From: Serripes groenlandicus
Lineage: Eukaryota; Mollusca; Bivalvia; Cardiida; Cardiidae
NCBI GenBank assembly: GCA_031761405.1
Contig: JASEVX010000099.1
Span: forward strand, 1 to 64,000
Length of the DNA: 64,000 nucleotides
Reading direction: 5' to 3'
The translations under genes were made by a program, and so were the position numbers. Shown here one piece after another: positions 33,295 through 45,136 of the stretch (within the stretch, counting starts at the first letter, position 1; each line of letters starts with the position of its first letter). The notes beneath the pieces were generated by a model, which was not told the origin of the DNA, ran no database searches, and worked only from the letters and a program-made list of their open reading frames with translations.

Positions 33295-33719
33295 ACAAAT
33301 GCTTTGACTTAATTTATCAAAAATGTGTATTGATTGGTCAATATATTCAACAATAATTGCTACTGTATAACCACAGCATTCATTAATTGTGAAAGGAAGC
33401 CGTTGGTTAACTAACAAGACATGTCCTTTGGCTGCAGATACTGTATTTGTATGACCAGGCAATATGACAATATTGCCCATTTGTTATAATTCATACATAC
33501 ACAATCTCATGTACGCATACAGGAGATATAATTTTATCCAGCACCCACATGACAATAAATATCGGACTTAAGTTGATGATATGTAATGCCATTGCGACTG
33601 AACAAAAAGTTAAGCAAATACAATAAAGATATGTAATTGATCAGTTAACAAAAGTTGCTTAATACTTTGGTATACAAGTAATAATCAGTAAGTAAGTAAA
33701 TCTTTGATTAAAGTGACCT

Positions 33720-34002
33720 GACTTTTTTTTTTGTATAACATATAATAAAACATAAAACAAAGTTTGTTGGAAAAACACCCGGCCCCTAGCTTGGGCCTAT
33801 ATGTCACTATATACAAAGGTAATGTCTGTGTACCTAAACTCACTAATTCTTATTAATATGTGGTACAGGTAGTCTTACTATACATATATAGACATCTATA
33901 ATTATTTTGATGGCGACGCTACATATTGTACAATATGCAGTTATTGCATCCCTGAACGGAGACATCAATTATTTCTGATAATTTCGTCTATTTGTAAGGA
34001 TT
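33720..34002. other. No feature recognised within the Academ-like element
   Basis: AT-rich interior, no coding signal. Confidence 0.4.
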
Positions 34003-34187
34003 TTAACCCTTTTCCTACGACAATTCTGAACATATTTTGTCAAAATATAGAAAATCTCTATAAATGAATAGATAACATGACAAAAAGTTGAAAACATTGT
34101 GGCAAAAACAGAAATTGCACGCTTTGTGCAATTTTTTCTGTTGTCACTATGTTTTCAAAAGCCGTCTGCTGCAGACATAAGTCTTAA
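34003..34187. mobile_element. MITE of the TTAA family
   Basis: TTAA at 34003-34006 and 34184-34187. The inside has GAAAACATTGTGGCAAAAAC, a small hairpin AATTGCACGCTTTGTGCAAT, CTGTTGTCACTATGTTTTC and GCCGTCTGCTGCAGACATAA. Confidence 0.75.
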
Positions 34188-35162
34188 TACAATTAATGGT
34201 CGGTCATGAGTGCTACATGCGCTCAATTATTTTATGTATTTTCAAAAGCGAATCGACTTACTTGATATAACCCAATTCTATGATCATATAATATTAAAGA
34301 AACACATAATTGAACAAAGCATTTTTATACAGGTAGTTTTATCATTCACTGCATACTGTATGTTTTAGGTGACACATAACACTAGCTTTCGGGATATTCG
34401 GATTTTGATCAAAAATAGAAATAATGACAAATAGTAAGTTTTGGGTACATTTTTGGGTAAATGGTTGATTTTGATGTTTATAAAAGTGAAAAGTAAGCTC
34501 TAAGCATGGGATTGAATTTTTAAGTTGAACCACTTCTCCTTCCTGTTTGACAACACTGGTTGCAGAGCTAGGCGTGAATTTAGAGGTAAATTTGAATACC
34601 AGCTTTCGCGTCCAAAATTGCTTGAAAAGGAGCTGGTAACGTGGTATTTCTGACTGCACCACAGATTGCCTACTGTTTTGAGAGAATTATCAGCTATTCA
34701 ATTTTACACTAAACCCCTTTTTGGAATAAAGGGTCAAATTGATCTTTCTGCCCTACTTTTTTCACCTTGTTTCAGACCACTTTTCTGGTCAATTCTTTCC
34801 ATAATATGGACTGAGAGTGTGACTTCCAGTCATTTTCCTACAATTCTGGCACTCCTTGATACAGGAAAACTCTTTTTAACAAACCAGTATGGATATTATT
34901 AGAAATAATGAGAGAATAAAAGTTGGAGTGTCACAGGAAACAGAAAATCAGCTTTCAACTGTGTTATGCCACCTTTAATGTTACAACTGCTAATCACGCC
35001 CTTTCCTTTAAAGGAGACGTAGCACGGATACAAAATAAACTGTGCAGTAGAGTGATTAAAATAACATGTATGTTTGAAAAGCCTTTACCGAAACGAAAAG
35101 GTAAGGTCATATTCACATACAGCTGGCAAACAACATAATATAGCCATGAACAAAGTAATCAC
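34188..35162. other. Academ-like element interior, no gene assigned
   Basis: Open frames of 106 codons (34342-34662, minus) and 71-78 codons (plus strand, 34666-35138) show no domain I recognise. They might be decayed parts of the transposon's protein, but nothing supports it. Confidence 0.35.
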
Positions 35163-35272
35163 ACAGCGAGCCACAATGTTTCCAAACGACGTCTGCTATT
35201 AAGGCGTCAGAAATGGGAATAGTTTAACATTGATATTAACATTTAGAACATTTGTAGTAAGCTTGTATCGGG

Positions 35273-36214
35273 TCAGTCTTCACTTGATTTTGATTTGGGA
35301 GTTGATGTAAGTAGTCTCTTCCGACGAGTTCCATGCTGTGGTGTATCATCAAGCATTCGTTTTGTTTTCCTTTGGCGACATTCTGGAAGATCACCTAATG
35401 ACCCAAAGTAAGCTTCAGGGCCAAAGTCATATTCGATTTCACCACCACTATTTCGTTTGAGAATTCCGCTTCCAACAAAGTTTGGAAGCACACTGTCATG
35501 GTTCCCGATAGTTTCTATGTAATCTATTTTTAATTGAAATAGGTCACATAGTCTCTCAATAACTGAATGAGGTGGTAGCCATTTCTTTGGATTTGACGTT
35601 TTGAAGCCTCCCTTTTGACTGGCATCTTCTTTTTGGCATATAGTGATAGCCCGAATGTCATGAAAGGAAATATTTGAATGTTGGAGTCTTTTTGGAGTGA
35701 ACACATCTTTTATCAAATTGACGAAAATGACTTTATTCACAATAAACTTTTCATCAACCATTGTGTAAAGGCTGTGCCTCAAGTGTGCATTGTGGATAAA
35801 ATATTTTAATACACTGTCATGTGATATAGCATGAAATTTTGGTATAAAGTCATTTCCACCAAGGCATAATGTGAATGCAATCTTCATACCAATATCTGTA
35901 TGCGTGAATGTGCGTTCAAATAAAGACAACATGGCGGTTATGTTGTACACATCTATTTTGCCACCGGCCTTTTGTAATACAACATGCATGTCATTTTTAT
36001 AAGTTCCATCGTCGTGTCTTTGCCAGTATTTGCTTACAGCGAATAAGTGCAAGTACACTGCATCGATATCTGCCGATGTTACGTAGCACACTGCAATGTC
36101 ACCTGCCTTCAGATCATTTTGATAATGAATAAGCCAATCAACAACGGACATTTCTGCTTCCCCTTTGTTTTGTTTAATTTCTGTATGTGGGAAAGGGTTA
36201 GTTAATACAAACAT
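35273..36214 (-). pseudogene. Academ-type transposon protein, XPG-nuclease-like domain
   Basis: A 313-codon frame on the minus strand. From about residue 20 the text MSVVDWLIHYQ, VTSADIDAVYLHLFAV (47-62), HVVLQKAGGKIDVYNI (78-93) and TLCLGGNDFIPKFHAISH (about 116-133) has the acidic metal-binding and helix-hairpin features of XPG/FEN1-type nucleases as found in Academ transposases. The DID and GGNDF acidic residues are kept. The C-terminal 40 residues are basic (QRKTKRMLDD, RRKRLL), perhaps a nuclear localisation signal. The first residues, LTNPFPHTE, are encoded by a MITE terminus (near 36200), so the true upstream exon or start is lost. The family's full protein is far longer. Remnant, though this domain is uninterrupted. 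Confidence 0.75.
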
Positions 36215-36278
36215 TGCAAACTGGTAAATATATTAAAAATGTGATGCCATAACTGTGCTTTGACATATATCCTATGTT

Positions 36279-36474
36279 ATAACCCTTTCCCACAGATAGA
36301 AACAGGCGGCTATTGAAAACATTGTAACAGGAGGTGCAATTGCTCAGGATGAGCATGTTTTTGTCACAATGTTTTCAAGTTAATTCAATAATTATACATT
36401 CAATAATAAAGATTGTTATTGATTTTTTCTAAATGTAGTCTGTTGCAGAATAGTTGTGTGTGGGAAAGGGTTAA
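36279..36474. mobile_element. MITE of the TTAA family
   Basis: The left end is ATAACCCTTTCCCACAGATA and the right end is TGTGTGGGAAAGGGTTAA (TTAA 36471-36474). The centre has GAAAACATTGTAACAGGAGG, a GCTCAGGATGAGC mini-hairpin and TTGTCACAATGTTTTCAAG. Confidence 0.8.
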
Positions 36475-36765
36475 ATAAATATTACAAATCCAAATATAAA
36501 TGATAAAACTTTCATATTGATTTCTTTTCTTAAAAAATTAAAATATAATGCACAAGATTTCAAATATTGTCTGTCTGCTATATAACTGATCTAAAGTGAG
36601 GTAGAAAATCCTCTTTACAGTTACCAGATAATGGTCAGGAATTACCAGCTGGGTTGCATGCTGTTAAATAGCCATTTAGACCCCTAATTGCTTCATGGTG
36701 ATTTGGAGGTGCGAAAACAGCTCTGATCAATTTTGAGGAAATTTCTGGGGCCAAGTTACAGACTG

Positions 36766-38478
36766 AATTGTGATATTGTTGTTGTAGTAGATGCTGCCGG
36801 TGACCCATTAGCACATTTCAAATCACCTGTTACTTATTCAAAAAACCTGTTACTTATTCGTTACTTATTCAGAAAATCAATTCAAACTGCATACGTTCAT
36901 GTTGCCAACTTCAAATGGGATGTTGTTGTTGTTGTAGATGCTGACGGAGATCTATAAGTACCTTTAAAATAACCTGTTACTTATTCAAAAACCCTGTTAC
37001 TTATTCGGACGTTTTCATTAAAAGAAACCTTTTCTATCCAAAACATTACTTAAACTGCATATGTTGATGTTGAAAATCATAATGTAGATGCTGTTGTTGC
37101 TGTTGATGATAACAGAAACCAATTGGTACATTTTAAATCACCTGTTACTTATTCGACCGTGTTCAAGATAAGAAGCTATTGCTGTCCAAAATATCTTTCG
37201 AAATGCATTTGTTTATGTTGCCAGCAACAATATTGAGGTTGTTGTTGTTGCAAATGATGAAAGTGAGCCATTGGTACATATTAAATCACCTGTTACTTAT
37301 TCAAAAACCTGTTACTTATTCAAAAACCTGTTACTTATTCGGCCGTTCCCTGTTCCTTGTTCCTCATTCCTTATTCGAATGTGAAGTTGGTTACTTGTTC
37401 CTTGTTCCTTATTCAAATGTAAAGTTGGTTATATGTTCCTTGTTACTTTTTTGTTGCTTAATAAGATTTGATCTAAGGTACTGCATATGTTGATATTGTC
37501 AACAACTGTTGATGATGTTGTTGTTGTTGTTGTACATGATGAGAGAGACCCATTGGAACATTTTAAATAACCTGTTACTTATTCAAAATCTGGTTACTTA
37601 TTCGGCCTTTTTCAAGAAAAGATGCCTTTGCTATCCCAAATACCATTCCAATTGCATATGTTGATGTTGTAAACCACAAATGTGATATTGTTGTTGTTGT
37701 AGATGCTGCCGGTGACCCATTAGCACATTTCAAACCATCTGTTACCTATTAAAAAACCTGTTACTTATTCGTTACTTATTCAGAAATTAATTCAAACTGC
37801 ATGCGTTGATGTTGCCAAAAGCAAATGGGATGTTGTTGGTGTTGTAGATGCTGACGGAGATCTATAAGTACCTTTAAAATGACCCGTTACTTATTCAAAA
37901 ACCCTGTTACTTATTAGGCCGTTTTCATTAAAAGAAACATTTTCTATCCAGATCATAACTTAAACTGCATATGTTGATGTTGAAAATCATAATGTAGATG
38001 CTGTTGTTGCTGTTGATGATAACAGAAACCAATTGGTACATTTTAAATCACCTGTTACTTATTCGACCGTGTTCAAGAAAAGAAGCTAAAATCTGGTTAC
38101 TTATTCGGCCTTTTTCAAGAAAAGATGCCTCTGCTATCCCAAATATCATTCCAATTGCATACCTTGATGTTGTAAACCACAATTGTGATATTGTTGTTGT
38201 TGTAGATGCTGCCGTAGACCCATTAGCACATTTCAAATCACCTGTTACTTATTCAAAAAACCTGTTACTTATTCGTTACTTATTCAGAAAACCAATTCAA
38301 ACTGCATACGTTTATGCGAATAAATGTAAAGTTGGTTATATGTTCCTTGTTCCTTTTTTGTTGCTTAATCAGATTTGATCTAAGGTACTGCATATGTTGA
38401 AATTACCAACAACACTGTTGATGATGTTGTTGTTGTTGTAGATGATGAGAGAGACCCATTGGAACATTTTAAATAACA
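36766..38478 (+). repeat. Left arm, inner part of the palindrome
   Basis: It resumes in the type b monomer right after the AATT duplication and continues with c, d, e, the TTCC linker (37340-37440), a, b, c, d, then a shortened mixture to the centre. A d-to-b junction at 38088 (AAGAAGCTAAAATCTGG) and a c-to-linker junction at 38311 show internal deletions or unequal exchange between monomers. Confidence 0.85.
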
Positions 38479-41400
38479 ACAACAACCTCAAGAACGTTGT
38501 TGGCAAAATAAACATATGCATTTTGAGTGATATTTATGACAGCACTGCCTTCCTTTCTTGAAAACGGCAGGGTAAGTAATGAATAAGTAACAGGTTTCTG
38601 AATAAGTAACAGGTGATTAAATATGTACCAGTAGCTCACTTTCATTATTTACAACAACAACAACCACCTCAATATTGTTGCTGGCAACATAAATAAATGC
38701 AGTTTGAAAGATATTTGGGACAGCAATGGCTTCTTTTCTTGAATACGGTCGAATAAGTAACAGGTGATTTAAAATGTACCAATTGGTTGCTGTTATCATC
38801 AACAGCAACAACAGCATCTACATTATGATTTTCAACATCAACATATGCAGTTTAAGTAATGTTTTGGATAGAAAAGGTTTCTTTTAATGAAAACGGCCGA
38901 ATAAGTAACAGGGTTTTTGAATAAGTAACAGGTCATTTAAAAGGTACTTATAGATCTCCGTCAGCATCTACAACAACAACAACATCCCATTTGCTGTTGG
39001 CAACATCAACGTACGCAGTTTGAATTGATTTTCTGAATAAGTAACGAATAAGTAACAGGTTTTTTGAATAAGTAACAGATGATTTGAAATGTGCTAATGG
39101 GTCACCGGCAGCATCTACAACAACAACAATATCACAATTGTGGTTTACAACATCAACATATGCAATTGGAATGTTATTTGGGATAGCAGAGGCATCTTTT
39201 CTTGAAAAAGGCCGAATAAGTAACCAGATTTTGAATAAGTAACAGGTTATTTAAAATGTTCCAATGGGTCTCTCTCATCATCTACAACAACTACAACATT
39301 ATCAACAGTATTGTTGGCAAGATCAACATATGCAGTACCTTAGATCAAATCTGATTAAGCAACAAAAAAGGTACAAGGAACATATAACCAACTTTACATT
39401 TGAATAAGGAACAAGGAACAAGTAACCAACTTCACATTCGAATAAGGAATGAGGAACAAGGAACAGGGAACGGCCGAATAAGTAACAGGTTTTTGAATAA
39501 GTAACAGGTGATTTAATATGTACCAATGGCTCACTTTCATCATTTACAACAACAACAACATCAATATTGTTGCTGGCAACATAAACAAATGCATTTTGAA
39601 AGATATTTGGGACAGCAATAGCTTCTTTTCTTGAACACGGTCGAATAAGTAACAGGTTTTTGAATAAGTAACAGGTTATTTAAAATGTTCCAATTGGTTT
39701 CTGTTATCATCAACAGCAACAACAGCATCTACATTATGATTTTCAACATCAACATATGCAGTTTAAGTAATGTTTTGGATAGAAAAGGTTTCTTTTAATG
39801 AAAACGGCCGAATAAGTAACAGGTCATTTTAAAGGTACTTATAGATCTCCGTCAGCATCTACAATAACAACAACATCCCATTTGCTGTTGGCAACATCAA
39901 CGTACGCAGTTTGAATTGATTTTCTGAATAAGTAACGAATAAGTAACAGGTTTTTTGAATAAGTAACAGGTGATTTGAAATGTGCTAATGGGTCACCGGC
40001 AGCATCTACAACAACAACAATATCACAATTGTGGTTTACAACATCAACATATGCAATTGGAATGGTATTTGGGATAGCAGAGGCATCTTTTCTTGAAAAA
40101 GGCCGAATAAGTAACCAGATTTTGAATAAGTAACAGGTTATTTAAAATGTTCCAATGGGTCTCTCTCATCATCTACAACAACAACAACATTATCAACAGT
40201 ATTGTTGGCAATATCAACATATGCAGTACCTTAGATCAAATCTGATTAAGCAACAAAAAAGGAACAAGGAACATATAACCAACTTTACATTTGAATAAGG
40301 AACAAGGAACAAGTAACCAACTTCACATTCGAATAAGGAATGAAGAACAAGGAACAGGCAACGGCCGAATAAGTAACAGGTTTTTGAATAAGTAACAGGT
40401 GATTTAATATGTACCAATGGCTCACTTTCATCATTTACAACAACAACAACCTCAATATTGTTGCTGGCAACATACACAAATGCATTTTGAAAGATATTTG
40501 TGACAGCAATAGCTTCTTTTCTTGAACACGGTCGAATAAGTAACAGGTCTTTAAATAAGTAACAGGTGATATAAAATGTACCAATTGGTTTCTGTTATCA
40601 TCAACAGCAACAACAGCATCTACATTATGATTTTCAACATCAACATATGCAGTTTAAGTAATGTTTGGATAGAAAAGGTTTTTTTAAATTAAAACGGCCG
40701 AATAAGTAAAAAGGTTTTTGAATAAGTAACAGGTCATTTAAAAGGTACTTATAGATCTCCGTCAGCATCTACAACAACAACAACATCCCATTTGATGTTG
40801 GCAACATCAACGTATGCAGTTTGAATTGATTTTCTGAATAAGTAACGAATAAGTAACAGGTTTTTTGAATAAGTAACAGGTGCTTTGAAATGTGCTTATG
40901 GGTCACCGGCAGCATCTACAACAACAACAATATCACAATTGTGGTTTACAACATCAACATATGCAATTGGAATGGTATTAGGGATAGCAGAGGCATCTTT
41001 TCTTGAAAAAGGCCGAATAAGTAACCAGATTTTGAATAAGTAACAGGTTATTTAAAATGTTCCAATGGGTCTCTCTCATCATCTACAACAGCAACAACAT
41101 CATCAACAGTGTTGTTGGCAATATCAACATATGCAGTACCTTAGATCAAATCTGATTAATCAACAAAAAAGGAACAAGGAACATATAACCAACTTTACAT
41201 TTGATTAAGGAACAAGGAACAAGTAACCAACTTCACATTCGAATAAGGAATGAGGAACAAGGAACAGGGAACGGCCGAATAAGTAACAGGTTTTTGAATA
41301 AGTAACAGGTGATTTAATATGTACCAATGGTTCACTTTCATCATTTACAACAACAACAATATCAATATTGTTGCTGGCAACATAAACAAATGCATTTTGA

Positions 41401-42223
41401 AAGATATTTGGGACAGCAATAGCTTCTTTTCTTGAACACGGTCGAATAAGTAACAGGTCTTTGAATAAGTAACAGGTGATTTAAAATGTACCAATTGGTT
41501 TCTGTTATCATCAACAGCAACAACAGCATCTACATTATGATTTTCAACATCAACATATGCAGTTTAAGTAATGTTTTGGATAGAAAAGGTTTATTTTAAT
41601 GAAAACGGCCGAATAAGTAACAGGTCATTTTAAAGGTACTTATAGATCTCCGTCAGCATCTACAACAACAACACACATCCCATTTGCTGTTGGCAACATC
41701 AACGTACGCAGTTTGAATTGATTTTTTGAATAAGTAACGAATAAGTAACAGGTTTTTTGAATAAGTAACAGGTGATTTGAAATGTGCTAATGGGTCACCG
41801 GCAGCATCTACAACAACAACAATATCACAATTGTGGTTTACAACATCACCATATGCAATTGGAATGGTATTTGGGATAGCAGAGGCATATTTTCTTGAAA
41901 AAGGCCGAATAAGTAACCAGATTTTGAATAAGTAACAGGTTATTCAAAATGTTCCAATGGGTCTCTCTCATCATCTACAACAACAACAACATCATCAACA
42001 GTGTTGTTGGCAATATCATCATATGCAGTACCTTAGATCAAATCTGATTCAGCAACAAAAATGGAACAAGGAATATATAACCAACTTTACATTTGAATAA
42101 GGAACAAGGAACAAGTAACCAACTTCACATTCGAATAAGGAATAAGGAACAAGGAACAAGTAATCAACTTCACATTTGAATAAGGAATAAGGAATAAGGA
42201 ATAGGGAATGAACTTCACGGAGG
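38479..42223 (-). repeat. Right arm of the palindrome
   Basis: The complement of the left arm in the opposite order: about four full higher-order units (e, d, c, b, a, linker), with the linker complement (GGAACAAGGAACATATAACC) at about 39370, 40260, 41170 and 42065. Unit spacing is about 0.9 kb. The first e monomer next to the centre is diverged (GGCAAAATAAACATATGCAT). Confidence 0.88.
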
Positions 42224-42225
42224 TA

Positions 42226-42540
42226 CTAGGTACTTTAAGAATTGAAACTGACAGATATTGTCAAAATCGCATCGATAAACACTTAAGAAAATGTAATATA
42301 TGTAACACTGCAGAGATCGAAGACGAATATCATTTCATTTTAGCTTGCAAACAATACACAGGCATTATAATTAAATGCATTTAAAAATACTATTATAATA
42401 ATCCAAGTATGTTTAAATTATCATAAATACTCGATTCAAAAAATAAAATATTAAACTTATGCTATTACATGTATATGAAGGAAGCCTTCTCACAGAGAAA
42501 GTTAATTTTTAATACTATAGAAAATGAAAATGTTTAACGA
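42226..42540 (+). pseudogene. LINE reverse transcriptase ORF, 3' end after the insertion
   Basis: TLRIETDRYCQNRIDK, CNICNTAEIEDEYHFI and LACKQY (42230-42355) form the Cys-rich C-terminal segment typical of these LINE ORFs, followed by MFKLS and FSQRKLIFNT up to about 42520. This continues the ORF interrupted at 30287. A stretch of roughly ten codons expected between the two parts is missing, so the insertion was accompanied by a small loss or the LINE was already altered. Confidence 0.75.
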
Positions 42541-43038
42541 TTATAGACAAATCCCTGCTGCCTGGAGCATAAATACAGATAACATTTTGTTGTATAATAC
42601 ATGTATATATTAGAATATGTAAACAGCTATATTAATGTGTGTGTAAAGTACATGTAAAACATCATCCGTATATCAAGGTTGCAATATGTGATACATTTGG
42701 GTGGGATACATTTGGGTGGATATGTGTACTCCAATTATTGTGCCAATCATGAGATTAAGTACAAATATACACTCAAACCACTGATGAGATTAAACTGTAT
42801 TATGTTGACATTATTTTACTTTATCTAAGTTGTTATATGTTATGGTGTTTTACGCAATATACACCAACATTCGTCTGTAAAGCATAGTCGCTCCTTTCAA
42901 TGAAAGTCCAAATATCTACTACCATGCAATTATAGACAGATATACATATAAACGCATAGACAGATAAACATACAGATTGACATACACACGTTGTCTTTTT
43001 ATGTTTATGTATATATGTATGTCCGCCTATCTCTCCGT
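42541..43038. other. No feature recognised
   Basis: AT-rich, with short ACAGACAGATATACATA-like low-complexity stretches at 42930-43010. Confidence 0.45.
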
Positions 43039-43409
43039 GGGCGAGTTAAGATGGGCTTCTCTAGGATAGAGAACTGACGTCATGTCTAAATATAAATTCA
43101 GAAAAACATGCGCACTAATGCTTTCCATCTGAACGGTGTTTCCTCGTCTTAGTAGTAAACCATTCGGAACTCTCGGGTAATCCGTAATCCTTCATCATCC
43201 ATTGATGAAGAATTCATCTCCGAGGAATTCCGAATGAGTAGTAAACATCGTTGGTCGCCATTTTGAAATGCTAGTAACCCCAGGCTTGAGGTGGGTTACT
43301 CGGATTCGGGTCAAAAGGTCAAAATGACGTCACTAAGGTTAAAAGTATCACCGTTCAAATGGATTCCGAGTGCACTCGGGCTGTTCTCTGATCCCATATG
43401 AACTCGCCC
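43039..43409. mobile_element. 371-bp MITE with 3-bp target duplication
   Basis: The ends GGGCGAGTTAAGATGGGCTT and the complement of CCCATATGAACTCGCCC form inverted repeats. Further inside, TCTAGGATAGAGAAC pairs loosely with GTTCTCTGATCC. CGT flanks both ends (43036-43038, 43410-43412). No coding capacity. A 3-bp duplication with GGGC ends recalls Harbinger-type elements but the target is not the usual TWA. Confidence 0.75.
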
Positions 43410-44941
43410 CGTATATATGTTGGTGTAACTGTCAATTTGCATGTATGCCAGTGAGGAAACCACCGAAAAGGAATAACAACCGAGAAGAAAATCCCGACAA
43501 AAAGGAGCGCTCAGCGTTTATGTTACCATTTGGTGTGTTCGGCGCCTGATCAGATAACTTGCTAGCTACATGTAGCTATTGTGCTTTCACTGTGAAAAAA
43601 AAGTTCGTGACGTGACGGAATAGATCAAGGAGGGTCAAGGAGAAAATAAACCTATAGATTTATGTTTAAGTGTAAAACGTTTTTAGTGGTTAAGTGTTTT
43701 GTGTTAGTGTTGTAGGGACGCGTCATAATCCATATATATATATAAGTCATCTCATTTTTTCATTTATCCATTTTCTGACTCACGCTAGTCAATAAAGTAT
43801 ACCTCCCGTGAAGTTGCAAAAGTATCAAAAGTCGCCTGCTTTGAGACATATATCAAAGTTGCCTACCTTGAGAGATTCAATAATCCTTTTATTTCTGAAA
43901 GTATCTTTCCCACAAACCTGTTTTTCAGTGACGTTTATTACTGTTTTCTAGATCTCTGGGGGATTTACTGTCGTTGATTCGGATAGGTCATACTTTTCAC
44001 GTGCTTTTGTATAAACACATAAATACGCATTACAACTCAGGTTTTTCATTCATAGTATTTTGCTTGGTGGTGCTATTCATAGTAATTGTGGATTGCATGA
44101 CTAAGTAATATTAATGTATTTCATTACTTTTCATTATATTTCATTGTAATTGTTATATTTATGATATACTTTGTAATTGATATTTTATCGATATTTTATC
44201 GATATAACATCTTAGTTCAGATAGGTTAGAGTTTACGGTAGTTTGATGGGAATTAAAGCTGCATATTCTTTCCCATCTCTCTATCATATCCGAATTCAGA
44301 TTATCATTGGTATTTTTCCCCATCTCTCTATCATACCCGAATTCAGATTATCATTTGTGCATATTGTAAATTGCTCATTTTTCTGATAGATTTACTCTTT
44401 TCTACTAATACCTGTCTTTATCCCGTATCCTTCTGTGAGATTGGTTGTGCGTCAGTTTGTGTTTATCAGTGTAACGTCCATATGTCTATCTTGTTGGTAG
44501 ATACATTATATTCGTGTATTATTCGTCTGCATTTTTGTTTGTGTTTCAATTTGAATTGAAACAGTTCGGATCAATTGAATATTTCATCCGTATTTTCTGT
44601 AAATAATGTTTCAGGATAAGCGGAGCATTTGTATTTTCGACTGAGCATAAGTTTCAGTGTTGATTAACTCCAATCTGTTTACATTTCCGACTGTTATATT
44701 GATTTTCATAACTGTTTTCAGCTTAATGACATCTACACAACATCTTAATTTATACGTTATTTCAGGTAGTTGCCGTTAGATAACAAATCACTGACAGTCT
44801 ATTATAACCGTGTATTACTAACTTTTGTTTTGATTTACAGAACTGTGTTGTGTCTTCACGGAAGAAGGGAAGGATAAATAAAGCACGAGCTGATATCATA
44901 GACTGTTCTATTTATAGATAGCTTGGACTTTCCGAGATTAA
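43410..44941. other. No gene recognised; one 46-bp duplication
   Basis: AT-rich sequence up to the DIRS-type element. At 44272-44362 a 46-bp unit (CCCATCTCTCTATCATA, CCGAATTCAGATTATCATT) is present twice in tandem. A 62-codon Cys-rich open frame at 44371-44559 has no other support. Confidence 0.5.
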
Positions 44942-45101
44942 TGTCCGTTCTCCGCGGTACATCGTATAGAGGAGAACAATTGTCTCAACAGGTTTGTATA
45001 CAAAACTGGTTTGACCAGTTTGTGTCACGTGATTGGAGGCTATTTGTGATAATAATAGTCAGTTATACGCAGACCATGAGACGGTTAACTTCAATTCACT
45101 T
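44942..45101 (+). repeat. DIRS split direct repeat A1
   Basis: 160 bp starting TGTCCGTTCTCCGCGGTACA and ending TTAACTTCAATTCACTT. It differs from A2 (49329-49488) at only a few positions. Confidence 0.9.
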
Positions 45102-45136
45102 CGGTCTAACTTAGAAATTAATTTCGGTGTTTAAAT

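Larger units (their letters stand above)
32431..36765. mobile_element. Academ-like DNA transposon, nested in the palindrome
   Basis: Terminal inverted repeats CAGTCTGTAACTTAGCCCCA (left) and the complement of TGGGGCCAAGTTACAGACTG (right) differ at one position in 20. They are flanked by a perfect 4-bp duplication AATT (32427-32430 and 36766-36769). Removing the 4.3-kb element restores the monomer sequence CCACAATTGTGATATTG found in other copies. It encodes a protein with an XPG-nuclease-like domain, the hallmark of the Academ superfamily, whose known target duplications are 3-4 bp. Zinc-finger and helicase regions of full-length members are not seen, and several small MITEs have inserted, so this copy is defective. 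Confidence 0.8.
30288..42223. mobile_element. 11.9-kb palindromic foldback-type element with tandem-repeat arms
   Basis: Both ends carry the same sequence in inverted orientation: CCTCCGTGAAGTTCATTCCC at 30288 and its complement ending at 42223, each followed inward by TTCCTTATTC-type repeats. TA flanks both sides (30286-30287, 42224-42225), a possible 2-bp target duplication. The centre of symmetry is near 38478. Without the nested 4.3-kb transposon the arms are about 3.85 and 3.75 kb. Each arm consists of about four copies of a 0.9-kb higher-order unit made of five related monomers plus a TTCC-rich linker. It sits inside a LINE ORF. Foldback elements with repetitive inverted arms are known in flies and sea urchins. 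No transposase is encoded here, so it would depend on another element. The superfamily is not assignable. Confidence 0.85.

Noticed and set aside
35908..36132. 74-codon plus-strand open frame
   Set aside because: It is the antisense shadow of the XPG-like nuclease ORF.
44371..44559. 62-codon Cys-rich open frame as a small secreted peptide
   Set aside because: The hydrophobic start is weak, there is no splice or homologous context, and length is near chance expectation in AT-rich DNA.
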